Numbered from the stretch's first letter, positions 38,201 to 51,453 are shown. The stretch: DNA of 64,000 nucleotides from Progne subis subis (GCA_022316685.1 JAKJHU010000039.1:7435808-7499807); one strand, 5' to 3'. The notes: generated from the letters alone by a model not told the origin. Numbers and translations are program-made.

Positions 38201-40040
38201 GATAACTAATGGGAAGGTGGAATATATAGGCCTGTATGTACCTGGGAGAGACCACAGTTCATTAAATATAAGAAAGCATACTCAAGAATTCAGCAACCTA
38301 TAGACTTTCTGCTTCTTTACAAAGTCAGCTCTTTGCAAGCACTTTCTGAAATATAAAAGATTTTAGAAATTAGAAATTCAAGGATCAGTTAATTATGTAA
38401 TCAGCATACGTAAGACCTGCAGATTCCACCTCTTTGACATAAACTTCAGGTCTGAAGTTGCCCAATGAAAAATTATGTCAACTTTGCTTTCTTTAGATCC
38501 TCATATTTAGTTGATAATTAGAAATGTAGTACATTGGCAGAAGCTGCTTTAAAACTCAGTTAAATTACACATTTGTACACATATACATACAAGGGCAGAA
38601 AAAAAAGAAGCAGGGTAGAATAAAATAAAGCAGCATAATGAAAAGGTAAGGCCTGATATAACTGGTTCGAGCGCATTCAACCTCAACATGTGGTGTAACA
38701 AGCTTTATTGGGACTTTTCACTTGATTTGACAAGATCTGGTAATTCCAATGAACCAAAACAGATCATACTTAATATTTTATCTTCCACTAGTCAAATCAG
38801 CATCAGCCAAGCCCAGCCTAGAATGCACGATTTTCTTGGAGGCCATTTTCTTCAAAGGACATTGAACAAAGCAGTTTTAGAAAGAAATTTTGGTAATTCC
38901 TCATTAAAACAAAAGGAAAATTCAGTGAAGTATTAACTTGAACACAATTAAATTGAAGAAAATAATTGTACATCATTTGAGCAAACCCAAACATGAAATC
39001 AAAACAAAATGTTCTGTGTGTTATTTTTCTTGTTTTCCTTCTGGCAGCAAATTATAAATGTTACAATACTTTCATTTTGATGCAAATATGCTTAAAGAAG
39101 ATTTAGTAATAAGGAATTCAAAGTATTTCTTTTGTTAAGCCATCCTGTAAATTAAAAAAAATGGAAAGCATTCACTTCAACTTTCTGTTGCATTTTTTTA
39201 ATTAGGAAAACACTAGCTATAAAGAAACTTCCTTTCTTAAGGAAGAGTAAAAGTGAACTTCACACAGGTAAGCAAGAAAATATCTTTTTTTCCTTACACG
39301 TTATGATAAGGAAGCATTTCAAATCATACCCTTTCATCAACTGTCCATTTTGAAATAAAAATAAATCGCTACATAAACATTTTCTAGAGTATTACGTGCA
39401 GTTACTTAGCAACTTGTAGCACCCAGAGAAAATATCAAGCCAAGGACGTTAGCGTGCTTAATTAATTTTCTCCTAATTGTGGATATTCTTAAATTTCTCA
39501 TTTATCAAGCAAGTAAGCTAAGATATAAGCTATAAACCTCATGAAAAACAGTGGTTAGACAGCCTTCTACTTGCCATGATAGTTACAGAGCCTTTCAAAT
39601 GGCAAAGTAACTAGATAAATGCATATTTCCACAAAAATTCGAGTCTGCTGCTTAAAAAATACCAATAAATGATTTTTCTATATATCACAAAATTTTAAGC
39701 CCCAACAAAAAAAAGTGCTGAAGAGGACATGTAATGAGGAGACACAGTATATCTGAAAGATATGCATTACTTTGTAAGATATTCCATTCAGCAATCTGAT
39801 CCATTCCACATGATTAAACAAACAGATTTAAAACAGATCGTTTATTATTATGGCCTCAGCCTGAGAAAATTCTCTCATTTCTGTTAAGCCAAGTTCCTGA
39901 TACAGACAGAAGATGGATTCTAAGCCTTTTAACAAAAATTTATTAAATTTAAGTGATTTCTGAATGTTTGCTGCACATGGAATTTTTTTTACATTTTGGA
40001 AAAAGGAAAATCAGACGATATTTTTCATGTAGAGACTTAC
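35263..40040 (-). other. NUBPL: NUBPL intron 8 (equivalent), 4.8 kb
   Basis: The intron begins gtaagtctct on the minus strand and ends cctttgacag. It is AT-rich. I saw no repeat family, RNA gene or credible coding segment in it. Confidence 0.85.
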
Positions 40041-40126
40041 AGGTACACGGACTTTTCTAAACATTTCAGCTCCTTTGCGAGCATCCAATAAAGCCACATC
40101 TTGTGGAGTGGAGACAATCACAGCTC
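40041..40126 (-). CDS. NUBPL: NUBPL exon 8 (equivalent)
   Basis: This 86-bp minus-strand exon completes the split glycine codon and reads [20 protein letters not shown] then MFRKVRVP. It is the switch-like STPQD segment and following helix of the Mrp/NBP35 ATPase fold, just after the MPPGTGD signature. The acceptor is cttttcccag and the donor is cct|gtaagt. It ends in phase 0, which agrees with the human junction after c.693 (the site of the reported c.693+1 variant). The human protein reads [20 protein letters not shown] here, so all changes are conservative. It joins in frame to the exons at 50501-50594 and 35142-35262. Confidence 0.96.
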
Positions 40127-42989
40127 CTGGGAAAAGAAAACATGAAATCCCATTAAAATGTATATTATTAATTAATCTGCTAAATATTTAAAATATTTAG
40201 TACATGCTACTAATTTCAAAGTAGTCACATATTTATATGCCTTTAAGGAAGAAAACTATGCCAGGTTTTGTACTATACAATGATCAAAATAACCGAGATA
40301 TGGTATGAAGTGATAATATTTTAGATACTTTCACCATAATTTTTTCTATATAGAAAACATTTATACTTTCTAAATGAGAAAAATAATCTAGTATCACAAT
40401 CATCCACATACTGACAGATTGCAGAGGTGGTACTCTGGGAATATCTACACAGTAACAGTCCCATGCCATAATTATATTTGAAAGCTTTTAATTTAACAAT
40501 AAACCTTGTTCTAAAATGGGGAAGCAGCTGCTTGTAATCAGACTGCTGTTTTCTGAACCTGCTACACTTTCCTGAACCATGTCACACCAGACACCAGTGC
40601 CCCCGTATGAATGACACCACACAGGAAGAGGCCAACGGATGCACACTTGTACTCGGTTTGAATAAAGTGCTGCTCACTGTTCCAACATGGCTCCAGGTTA
40701 CCTGATAATTAGCACTCCTGAGAGTTATTAAGCATATAAAACAGCCAGAGCCCCCCAAAGTTAAATTCTAAAGTAAAGTAAGCCTAAAGGTTACTATCCC
40801 ATACTGTTACTACTTCTTGATTAATATAGCATAAAAAACCAATACAGACATCAGAATATTCCACATCACTTCACAAAGAGCATCTTTTTCCAAATGCTCA
40901 GGGGTTTCAAATCTTATTTCTTCAAAACTTACAACAAAAAACTGTTCACGCTTGTCCCCGTTTTAGAAAAATCTAATGCACAAGGGAGCATTATTGGTCA
41001 ATTGATTAGCTTTGGTTTCGTATTTACCATCTAGCGTCAAAAGCCTCTATTACAAAAAGATTTCTGTAGAGTGACATTATGCCAACCACGCACAAGAAAT
41101 TTACGTCCAACTTCACCCAATTACAACACGATTACAACAGAGAACTCTAGATGCTTGGGGCAGTTTCCCACTGGATCTGCAGTTCCCAACCCTCGGTGTA
41201 CACGGCAAAGGAAGAGGCGGGTAGATTTCCAGAGGCACACAGCCCTGGCATTGCTGGCAGGGACCAGAGCACCAGAAGCCCTGGCATTCCAACAGCGCTC
41301 CTGGCTCTGGCAGCACTGGGACAGGGAGCCCTGCCCCTTACACCATCCTCCTTCTCCCGGGTGGGATCTTGCCTGCTGACAGCCAGCCGTTTCCAAACAC
41401 TGCCTGACAGTGCGTTTGAATGTTTTCAACCAGCCTTCTTAACCACTAATTTGTGAAAGAAAAATACAATCTGGCACCTCACTCTTGAAAAGCTGCCAAT
41501 CTCTGCCTTACGCAGTATTGTACACAAGTCCAAAAGCTGAACGGCACATGTAATGTACCAAGCAAAGGCAATTTTCCTTTTTGCTAAAACTCTGGCATCC
41601 AAATAATTTGGTGGTATTCCCAAACCAACCTGTGTTCAATGGCATCACAAAGAAAAAAGTGTAAGCCTTTCAGTTACACTGAAATCACCCTAGCTCCTCA
41701 TTTCACCAAACACAGGGTTACTTTACAAGCAGCATTGAAATGTAGGGTCAATTCCACAAAATGAATGCACCTTTCCCTAAAAGCACAGGCCACAAGTAAA
41801 TAATTTAGACTCAGTGTCCTTAAGATTTTTGCATATCTGTAAAACAAAAATCTTTCAATACTTGAAGAAATGCTTATTACCACTTTCTTTCCAAGCAAAA
41901 TTGGAAATATGTGCCTTGTGTGTATACACACTTTGCTCTGAAGATGCTGGCTCGGCATTCCCTGGATCTTCACATAGAACCTAATATGCAGTCTACAAGA
42001 TTGAAGTCTACATTTTCTGGTTCATTATTAATTGTTTTAAGAATCTAACAATTGGCATGGCACAAAGGACAGACTATGCACAACAAAAACACCCACAACA
42101 ACCACAAGCAGCTTAACAGAGAGATATTTCTTACTAACATTCTCATCCAAAGGGAAAAAAATAAAAATGCCAAAAAGAACCAGTGGTACATTACAGAGTT
42201 TGGGCTGCCACAAGCACCAACTGTCTGTACAAAAAAACCTCTAACTCCTGAAATACATGAGTTAAACTTGCGTTTGTGGACAATTTCCATGGCTTCTTAC
42301 ATAGAATGAAAGCCAACATGCTCAAGAAGCTTCTGTTGAGGGTGTAATTATTGTTTCTCCTCTATTTTCCTTTTTACTCTGAGCTAGTTATAGGCAAAAT
42401 TTATTCACAGCCAGCTTTGTACTGATTTACAGCAACACCCTATAAAACAAGTATCTTCTCTCTTTCTTTGGTACATCTGCTAGTCCATCAAACCCAACCT
42501 GAAGTTCAAGAATTCAAATTATTTGCAGCATTATTTCCTTTACTAGCAACCAAATATGGCGAATGAGACTTTTCACAGCACTCCCCTCCCTGAATAAGTT
42601 TGCATATATTTAATTCAGAAAATGACTGAAATAGTAAGCAAGAAAGAACACAGCCTACGCTTTCCTTGCTATCTTGACTCTACACAGTTAATGGGAATAT
42701 CAAACAGTAAAGAGTTATTTTGATCAATAAAGTAACAATGGAATTCATGCACACAGTATGTCTCTTGAAGTAATACGTGCAATGTTTACACAAGTGTCTG
42801 AACGAGACAAACTGAGGCTGACGAATGGAGAAGCTGCAGAAACAATAATGCTATCACATCTTGCATTGAAACATACTAAAATTTCTGTGTTTGCAGTTGT
42901 GTGCAGGAAAATAGTTTACTGTGCCTTGAGCATACTAAGGATATCTAAGTAGAGCACATTTATGTTTAACTGACTTACTCATGCATTAA

Positions 42990-43010
42990 TTTTTTTTTTT
43001 TTTTTTTTTA
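42990..43010. repeat. Poly-T tract, 21 bp
   Basis: Uninterrupted run of T shortly before the CR1 fragment near 43059. Confidence 0.85.
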
Positions 43011-43058
43011 ATTTCAATTTATTTCCTTTGACAAAAAGCCGATGCATGTTCACTGAAT

Positions 43059-43145
43059 CCAGCAATCTGTGAATGGGTCAGGTTGGAAGGCACCACTGCA
43101 GGTCACCCAATCCCATCTTCCCCTCAAAAGCTGTGAAGTGTGACT
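43059..43145 (-). mobile_element. CR1 LINE, short 3' fragment
   Basis: The segment gaatgggtcaggttggaagg followed by 'caccactgcaggtcacccaatcccatcttcccc' resembles the complement of the 3' end of another CR1 subfamily ('gaatgggtcaggttggaagggacca...ggtcat'). Only about 90 bp can be recognised. The rest is truncated or diverged. Confidence 0.6.
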
Positions 43146-45636
43146 GACCAGGGAGACTGACACACAGAGTTCTGGAGAATAGAGACACAAAAAAATAATC
43201 CTATCTGCTGACTGACAGGCACTGAACACTCTTGGCAAGGAGCCACATTCAGGCCTCAGTATAGCTGTAGGTGGTTTGATCTGACCACACCACTCATGCA
43301 CTTCTTGTAGTTTTTGCTACCTTTTCCACTGCATTAAATTCAAACTCCTAGGTGATGTCTTCAGTCACAAATAGCCTGGGTTAACCTGACTCTTCTCTAC
43401 CATGGATCTCTTCAGAGCCCCTCTGACCTGTTAAATTTGTCTCTTCACAGATAAAATTTGCCTGAAATTACAGATACATCTTTGGACTTGAAGATACAGA
43501 AAAAGGTCTTGCAAGAACAAAGACTTCTGCTTTTGCTGTAATTTCAACTGGCAATGATTAGAGATAAACTAACATTAGAAAATGGTTCATCTTCTTGGAT
43601 AAATCTTATAAAGAAGTTCCTTTAGCTTTTGCGTGTGGCATCTCATTACAAACAGCAACTTAAAAGAACCACGAGTGTGATTTTTGCATTACAGGATCCT
43701 CACTTCAACCTCAATACAGCTCAGAACTGTTCTGAAGGCTGGATCCTGCTGCATCACACCTCCAGCCTGCTTGCTACCTTCTTCTTGGAGGAGTCATTGA
43801 ACAACTCTGCTCAGACAAGGGATGTTTCCAAGAGCCACACATCCTCCTCTGCCCAAGAACTAGCAGGTAATAAGAGATCAGGACACTACCAAATTGCTCA
43901 CATGAAAAAAGAACAGAAATATTACAGCAATATTCCTTCTGCTCAGTGGAACTGTCAGTGAAGCAACTGAGCAGAGGAGTATCACATGCTGGATAAAGCT
44001 GTCACCCTAAAGCTAAACTGCCCTCATCTATACTGATCAGTAAGTATTACAACATCCACTTCACACCAGATCACATGGGGAAAGATGCAGAATGACAACT
44101 CTCCGCGGTAAAATGCGATTTACAATGAAGTATTTATTTAGTGAAGTGAAAACACTGAAAACATTCATAAAAACATCTGTGAACAAGCACTATCTGCAAA
44201 GTACAGGCCTAAAACAAAAAGCTAACCCCTCACAGGCAGTGCCACTTTGCACTTTCTTGGCTATCTGAATTATCATTTTTCTGCTCAACTCCATTCCACC
44301 TCCTGCTTCCAAGGGCATTTGCCAGTCATGTCCAGATTATTATGAGAATTGTACTAGGCAAGAGCAAAGTCCAAATGGGCTCTCTGGCAAATGATTTTTT
44401 TTTTTTTTTTAATGAGAGATCCTAATCTAAAGAGGAGAACTGGGTAAAAGAGTAATTCTACCGCAGAAAAAAGACAACAGTGAGATTACTTCAAAATCAG
44501 CTCCCCAAACTGTTTTGTTGTTTACTTTTTTCCCCGAAGGTGGGGATGGTAAGAGCAGATTTGAATACTTACTATTTTTCAGAAGAAATAGTTAGAGGAA
44601 AAAATGCAGTACTATTATTCATTAATTTCTCACCTTTAGCAGTTATCAGCTGAACACTAGGCTAGTTTCTTCCTCCTATTCAGAATAATTGGTCTAAAAA
44701 CCAACAAGGCAATTGCAGTTAAACTAGTACTTAGCATATACTTAGCCACTGTTGTCAGACCTCAGAAGAGAGCCCAGTTTGCAAAGCCTCTGTTCTTCAC
44801 AATTTTTTCCTGAATACCTGGAAACTATTTTTCAGAAACAGTAAAATTTAAAGAACTTGCACTGAATACACTATCAATTCAGCTTCAACAGGTAATGTGC
44901 GTTAAATCAAACTGCATGAACCAAGAATGAAATTTAAATTTATATTGAAAGCGTGAGGTATTAATGTATAAACTCATACTATATTTTCGTCTCTAAGTTA
45001 AGTACAGAGTCTACTGAGTCTGACAATTCATAATGAAGCACAAGGAGTGTCCAAAACTAAGATAACCCTGACAAAAATTAGCATTTGTCAATTACATTTA
45101 TTTTGACAACAGAAGCAGACTATTTCAACACGCAAATTATATTTGGATAAATACAGAGAACTGTTTTAAAAGACTCAGGGTCTTTTCCTGTTTTTCAGTC
45201 TATCCTAAACCCACTTGCCTTGCCTTTCCTGCAGCTATCTAAAACATCAAAATACAGCATGAAATGAAGAGTAAATCTACATCAAATTCTGATATTAAAA
45301 ATATTTTCCATTCAGAATTAGATCAAGTAAAGTTTACTATTACCCAAATAGCTCTCATAAAACAGCTTCAAAAATCTAGTGCAGAAACTAATTATGTACC
45401 TTCATCACAGAAGAAGAAAGCAAGCTCAGAAGCTGAGAAAAACATTGCATATTACCGTTAAACCAAAAGGAAAGATCGGATCCCTTGCATCTGTGTGCCC
45501 CAAAGTAAAGAGATGTGCAACAAGGGGTAAACAAGCACTTATACTGAGAGCAATGACAGAATACAAATACACTTTTTAAACTGTATGCTACATATGATAT
45601 ATGTCCTAAAGTTAATTCGTGTTAAAAGGTATAAGA

Positions 45637-46272
45637 TGTAATTCACCCCCTGTAAATGTAAGTTTTATTTCTAATCAAGTATACTACGGGTTAACTGAGA
45701 CGAAAGCTGCACGGAGAGGAGTACAAGGAATTTCCTTTGCCAGAGATTACACAGGAGGGACACGAGAAACTATGCTAAAAATTACACAGAAGGGACACGA
45801 GGATACCTCTGCCGGGATTCGTTAAGGGGAGAACAAAGACAACGGAAAAGGGAGATGGAGAACCCGGAGAACCAAATGATTACATCAGATCGATATCTCA
45901 TCCGTCTCCTCCCGACATTAACATCTCTACACAGCACCTGGACACAACCATCAAGGACATTGTCTCCCCGAGCAAATCCTTTCAAACACCAGAACCCGAA
46001 CATGAATATCTAATGAGGCTGCCTCAGAAGGGGGAACCTCGGAGCCCTGATATTCTCTCAGCAATCCAGTGTATAAAAGGAGACAGCTTCAAACCAGAAA
46101 CGTGAACTTGGGGGGTGACATACTGACAGAGTGTGTTACCGCGTTCACACAGCGCCGAAACCCCGGGGTTCGACGCTGTCCTTTTAATTGTGGCTATCAG
46201 AGACTGTTATTTTGTCTCACAATAAAATTCTAAATATTGATTTATAGAATTTGGTCTATCGTATTCATTACA
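45637..46272 (+). mobile_element. Solo LTR of an endogenous retrovirus-like element
   Basis: This 636-bp block looks like a complete LTR on the plus strand. It begins TGTAAT and ends ATTACA, a perfect 6-bp inverted terminal repeat. A TATA box (tataaaa) lies at 46072-46078 and an AATAAA polyadenylation signal at 46221-46226, properly placed for U3-R-U5. The R region is richer in CpG than its surroundings (near 46140-46175). U3 contains a 21-bp segment repeated 35 bp apart (45746-45766 and 45781-45801). No primer-binding site or retroviral genes follow. No target-site duplication is visible at these ends, so the boundaries may be slightly off. Confidence 0.65.
46072..46078 (+). promoter_or_regulatory. 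TATA box of the LTR
   Basis: The sequence tataaaa lies 149 bp upstream of the AATAAA inside the LTR-like block. Whether it is active is unknown. Confidence 0.5.
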
Positions 46273-48905
46273 CTACACAAAATTTGTACTGTAGCACTGG
46301 GCTTTTTTTGATCAGTTCTCTTTAGAAAAGACAAGAGAACAGCACCATACCTACTCAGCTTTCAATTTCAGATAGCTTAAAAAGTCACCCTTACAAAAGT
46401 CACAATTCTTTTCCACGCTAAATCATGCACAGTTTCATAAAACATCAACAGTATTTTTTTAAAGCTGATTTGAAACTCTCCATTTACTTTGTTTAATGTT
46501 CATTTCTGAAGAGACAGAACACCCTGTTCTTGTACATTATTATATATTGAGCCAAGATCTGGTTCTGTTCAGTCCCACACACTGCTATAAAATAGTTGTG
46601 CACAAGGCTACACTCCAGTCTGTGTCACACTGCCACAAATATGAGTAAATAATTTAGTTTGCAAGTTTGGTGTGTCACATGACAAAGAATTTAAAAATGC
46701 CAAATGTCTTCAAGTTGGTGGCATCCCTTTTTCCTACGCAATGTACACTGAATAGAAATAAGATTTTTAATGTTTAACCAGTAGAGACAAAAATAAGCTT
46801 TTTGGTTGTATTTAAAATAATCTATCAAAACACTGCTGCCAAAAGAAGTCCTATTAACTACAATTTTTTGAAAATTCAGATTTGAACTAACAAAAATTCC
46901 TTTAATAAATATTTCAGCCCTACCTGAAAAAGGCATTCAGGAGATAATTAGGACATACATATTGCTGAAAGATGCAAACATTCAGAAAAATTACACCATT
47001 TATAGGATAAGGCAATTAAAAAACTGTAGGAACTCTGTGTTACGTTGATTTTAAATCTGAGAGGTGATGAAATTAATTTCCTCTATGACTAGCAATGACA
47101 ATGCTTCTGCTTTTATACAACTTGAGAAACAAAATAGTATTCACATTACTTTCGCTTTATCTTGACTAATTGCCTTTCTGATTCCTATTAACAACCCTTT
47201 TAGAGCTTATTATTACAAAGATTATAATATGTGTTTTGTATGGGGGAAAAAGTTACTTTCAGAAGATGGGAAAATCAAGAGGACTAAAATAAAACCTGAA
47301 GCCTTCTACCTTTCCATCTCCTTTACAAAAACAGCCAGTTGAACACTCATTACTGTAATTATTAAAAGACTGCTCAGTAAGATGTGAAATTATTTGTTAG
47401 TCTCAGTCAGCTTCCCACTAGGCAGATGTATACTTCTACTGGTTTATACTGTCATGGTACCTCAATATCCAAAGAAAAGGGTGATATGACAAACTCTAGC
47501 AAATTGAACAATTCCAGTATTAACTTGGAGGTGGTTCTGCCAGCTGAGACAGGATCAGTCTCTAGAGCTGTCAAGCTGTCACACTTCAGTAACACTGACT
47601 TCACTTAAATGTTAATAAGGAGAGGGCAACAGACAGCCTAATTTAATGGTCAGCCCCCACAATGCAGCTTCTCCACGAGGCAGAAACGTTCATGCAGGGC
47701 TCCGAGACAGCCTCTTGAGCAGAGATGCTCTTGCTGCTTCCCACACAGCCCTTGCCCTCCAAAGGGAGAGAAATAATGAACTGCTTTCCCAGTCTTTAGG
47801 GAGGCTAATTATCCATCTCTAATAATATTTATTAAATTTATGGCTCCTTTAGCTAAATGATCAAACAAATCCACAGAGTTAGATTTCCTCAATTTAGCAA
47901 CTAGGTAATGCAAAGAAATCACAGGCCTTATCTTTCATAATATCGTTAGCTCATACTATATCTTGATAGCAAACAACATAACATCCATCTGAAACCCTCT
48001 GTTCTTAAAACGTTGAAAAAGCTGGAAAATGTGGAAGACTGCTTCTAACTTTTCCAAGCACGCATGCTGAATACATGTTAAAGTATCCATTTCTGGAAGT
48101 TTTGTTCATACAAAAGATGGAACTGAAGAATAAAGTACAAGTAAGAAAGTAGAACTCAACACAAATTAATTAACAACAGACACAAAGCCATTTTCTCCAG
48201 ACTGACTCTGGGTTTCTATTCGGAAATCAAACTTGCACCTGAAGAAAGCAGTGGTGTTTATGCAGAAATAGGTACCACATTTTCAAGACGTCATAACATT
48301 CCTTATCTACAAGTTTGTTGAACAATGACTGCAACATGAGCAAAGTTACAGAACAATTAAAGAACAACGTGCTAAATATGATGTGCTTCCTTGTAAGCTG
48401 ACTAAGACTAATAAAACCACAACTCACAGTAGTTTCCCCTTTCCACCTTTTAAAGAAGGCAAAGTACCCACACAAAATTGCTGCTCCAGCCAAGGTTGTG
48501 TGACGCTGACAGTCTTTTTAACAGCTACTGGAATTATAAGACATATCCTGTTGTGATGCTTTTACACCCATTAGGTATTCCTCTAGTCTCCTTTTGACTC
48601 AAGAAAGTTATGGGACCTGTGATGTAGGAAAAGAAACCAGTCTCGTAAAATTAAAACCCAATACCATTTCACATATCCTATCAGTGTCTCTCTTCCACTC
48701 AGATGTTGCACAGCTGCAGTTGCTCACGCCCCACCTGGTTAAACCCACCACAAACAAAACCATTACCAGTGCTCTTTCTTCCACTCAGAGAAAAATCTGT
48801 AAGTGGCTGGCAATAAAATGTGTGCAGGTTTTGTAAATTTATTTAGAGGCAAAATAATATTCTACACTGTTTATCCCGAGGAAGCTTAATAATGAAGGAA
48901 TCATA

Positions 48906-48966
48906 ATGCAAATACTGTATCTCACATATGCATGAATGCAAATCAAAGAACAACTTTCATGCAAAT
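48906..48966. promoter_or_regulatory. Cluster of three octamer (ATGCAAAT) motifs
   Basis: Three perfect ATGCAAAT sites lie at 48906-48913, 48936-48943 and 48959-48966 in the same orientation. ATGCAAAT is the POU/OCT factor binding octamer. The location is intronic. Function is inferred only from motif density. Confidence 0.35.
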
Positions 48967-50500
48967 TAGATAACGCACTTTAAATTTACTAAACTAAGAT
49001 ACATATGTTGTCTCTGAGGAAAAACAGAAATTATTCCAATAATACCATGACTGTTCAAGGCATCTTCAAAGGATAAAGAAAGAACAAGAAAACCAGAGAG
49101 GGAACACAGTTATACAACACCAAATACTTCCTGTAGCAAAGTAAAAGACAGAGTGCTTAGAAAATATGAATTGCAAATGAAGATGAAGTTCCCAAACCAA
49201 CAGAATTCTGTACACTGCTCCAAAGATATGATCATCAAAATCTGTAACGTTCTCTTCCACACCCTTGGAAGTAACCAGGCTGAAGAAAATAAAAGCATGC
49301 TAAACAAAGTGATGGACTCTTTGAGAGAAAAGACAGAAAGCAAGTAAAGAGCAAAACAAGAAAGAAGAAGAAATAAGTTGTTCAAACTGTAATACAAAAA
49401 ATATGACCTTCCAGTGAGCGTAAAAAATAGCCACAATAAACACAAGAGAAAACTCTTCCTAAATCACAAATTGATCAAGCCACTAAATACACAGGGAATT
49501 GCATATCTTATCACTCCTTGTCTGAGGTGGTTTGTCTTCATCAAAAGCAGAACGCTTTTTTTTTTTTTTTTAAACCGCAAGAGTCAACTTCAGCACAGTC
49601 AACAAAACCAACTAATGGGAAATACAAATGTAAAGAGTGATCAGTCCTAATTTTATGAAGCTAGGATGGATGAAAAAATAAGCCGAAATGAACAACTGTA
49701 GGAGCAAAGCGAAGCCATTTCAGAATTCAAATAAAAATCAGACATTAGCAAAATTCAGAAGACATACAGGATTACAGTAATTTCCATCACTTCTCTGTCC
49801 CAGAGGACCCAGTGCACCACCACAACCACTCACAATCCTGAAAGCAGTGCAGAGTTCTGCAGGGAAATCCCTTGAAAATCAAGAGTCTAATGACTTTTTC
49901 TATGTTAAATCAGGACATTTAGGTGCACTGCAGTAAACAGAAATTATCAATACCCATTGTAACTTAAAAAGCCCTTAATAAAGCCACAACTCTTTAACTG
50001 CGTAATTTTACTGCCCTTATGTACATTATTCAATTAAATTCTACCTTACCAAAAACTGCTGTGCCGGTCATGTTTCACCTCATTGCCTAAAACCCTTAGA
50101 GTCCTGCTTTGCTACTGACACATGCAACCTACTAGGCACTGTAGAAAAATGGGTATGAATCACTATTTTATTCTCTTTACTATGTAGTAGGGGCAGAGAA
50201 GGAAATTTTCTACTACAAAACTTAGCAGTTTTTGGGAAGACTGTCTTTCCTTCAAGAGTTACAGTTGATTTCTCCATCTTTTCAAAACTTAGCTTAAAAG
50301 AAAGTAACACAAGTATAATGCTAGCCTGTTAAAAATCACTGATAACGTTTCCAACACCACATAACTGATAAAACAATTTCTTAGCATGCTGGAAAGAAAA
50401 ATAAAAGTAGCTTTTGACTGGTGTTATAAAACACGATTTTTCTAAACCTATCAAACTCAATTAACTACAAATCTCTGAAACAGTCAAGCAATACACATAC

Positions 50501-50594
50501 CTGCAATTGGAATATTCTGTGATACTGACAGCTGTACATCTCCAGTCCCAGGTGGCATGTCAATCACTAAATAGTCCAGCTGACCCCAGTCAAC
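50501..50594 (-). CDS. NUBPL: NUBPL exon 7 (equivalent), Mrp/NBP35 signature exon
   Basis: On the minus strand this 94-bp exon reads [19 protein letters not shown] followed by [12 protein letters not shown] and the first base of a glycine codon. [14 protein letters not shown] is the Mrp/NBP35 P-loop ATPase signature and contains the Walker B aspartate. The exon is bounded by a pyrimidine-rich acceptor (ttctcttctag) and a cag|gtatgt donor. NUBPL (Ind1) delivers iron-sulfur clusters during assembly of respiratory complex I in the mitochondrial matrix. Starting in phase 0 with a length of 94, it corresponds to human c.514-607 when counted back from known junctions. It differs from the human protein, as I recall it, only conservatively (V/I, T/A). 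The family call is very secure; exon numbering is by comparison with human. Confidence 0.97.
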
Positions 50595-51453
50595 CTAGAA
50601 GAGAACAATATAAATATATGTGGAGATTTGTGTGTTCTTATTTAGGGCACGTTGTGTTTTAGTGCAGTCCTTGTTTCTTGTAATGTAAACAAGTGAAACA
50701 AGGACATCTAAACTGAATAATACTGAAATGCTCTCTTAGTCACACTTTGAGCACAGGCTCAAAACATTATTTTCCTGAAACACAATCTTTGCTGATCACT
50801 CAAAACTATGAGGGCAACTTTATCATTAGCTTCATTGGTGTAATTATTATTTATTTCCCCCTCAAAAATTAGCAATAACTTAAGATGTTTACTTTGCAGC
50901 TGCTTAATCATGAGCTAGAAGCAAATGTTAGGTTAAACTCAGGCTAAAAACAAGGGGTTTGTGCAAAAAAAATCACTTAGTAGTTATTTCCATTAATTTC
51001 AGACTATCTTTCCTTCTTATCACTTGCTGAAACTACATAGTTTATTTACTACATACATATTTAGCCTTTTTTTTTCTGTTTTGTTGTTACGAAGTTAGAG
51101 CTATCAGTACTGGATTTTTTTTCTAGGAAAAAGAGGTGTTGGAAGAAAAGAAAAATAAAGAAACAGATCACCCCAGATTTCTTAAATTAAAATCACCAGG
51201 TAAAATTATACAGAGTGAAACATTCTTAACATCCCAAAATTAAAAAAGCTTAATGGTTGCTAGACATCAAGTAAGAGCACCCATTAAAGATATTAGACTC
51301 CATTATAAGAATGCTGTGATTAATTACATTTTTTTATTAGGACAGACTTCCCAGGAGAGCCAAAAAACTCTCCCTAGAGCATGGTGCACCACAACAAATG
51401 TTTTCTTAATGAGAAAAAAATTATCCTAGGCCTACCCTACATAATGGACAGCC

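Larger units (their letters stand above)
40127..50500 (-). other. NUBPL: NUBPL intron 7 (equivalent), 10.4 kb
   Basis: The intron begins gtatgtgtat and ends gttttcttttcccag on the minus strand. It carries a GC-richer patch near 41100-41420, a CR1 fragment near 43059, a plus-strand solo LTR at 45637-46272 and an octamer-motif cluster at 48906-48966. No other exons were seen. Confidence 0.85.

Noticed and set aside
45782..46003. Open frame within the LTR
   Set aside because: LTR U3 sequence, with no viral protein similarity that I can recognise.
49153..49347. A 64-codon plus-strand frame rich in K/E/N that looks superficially protein-like, opposite a hydrophobic minus-strand frame
   Set aside because: No recognised family, no splice or promoter context, and it lies inside a NUBPL intron. 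The hydrophobic antisense frame is just the complement of an A-rich strand.
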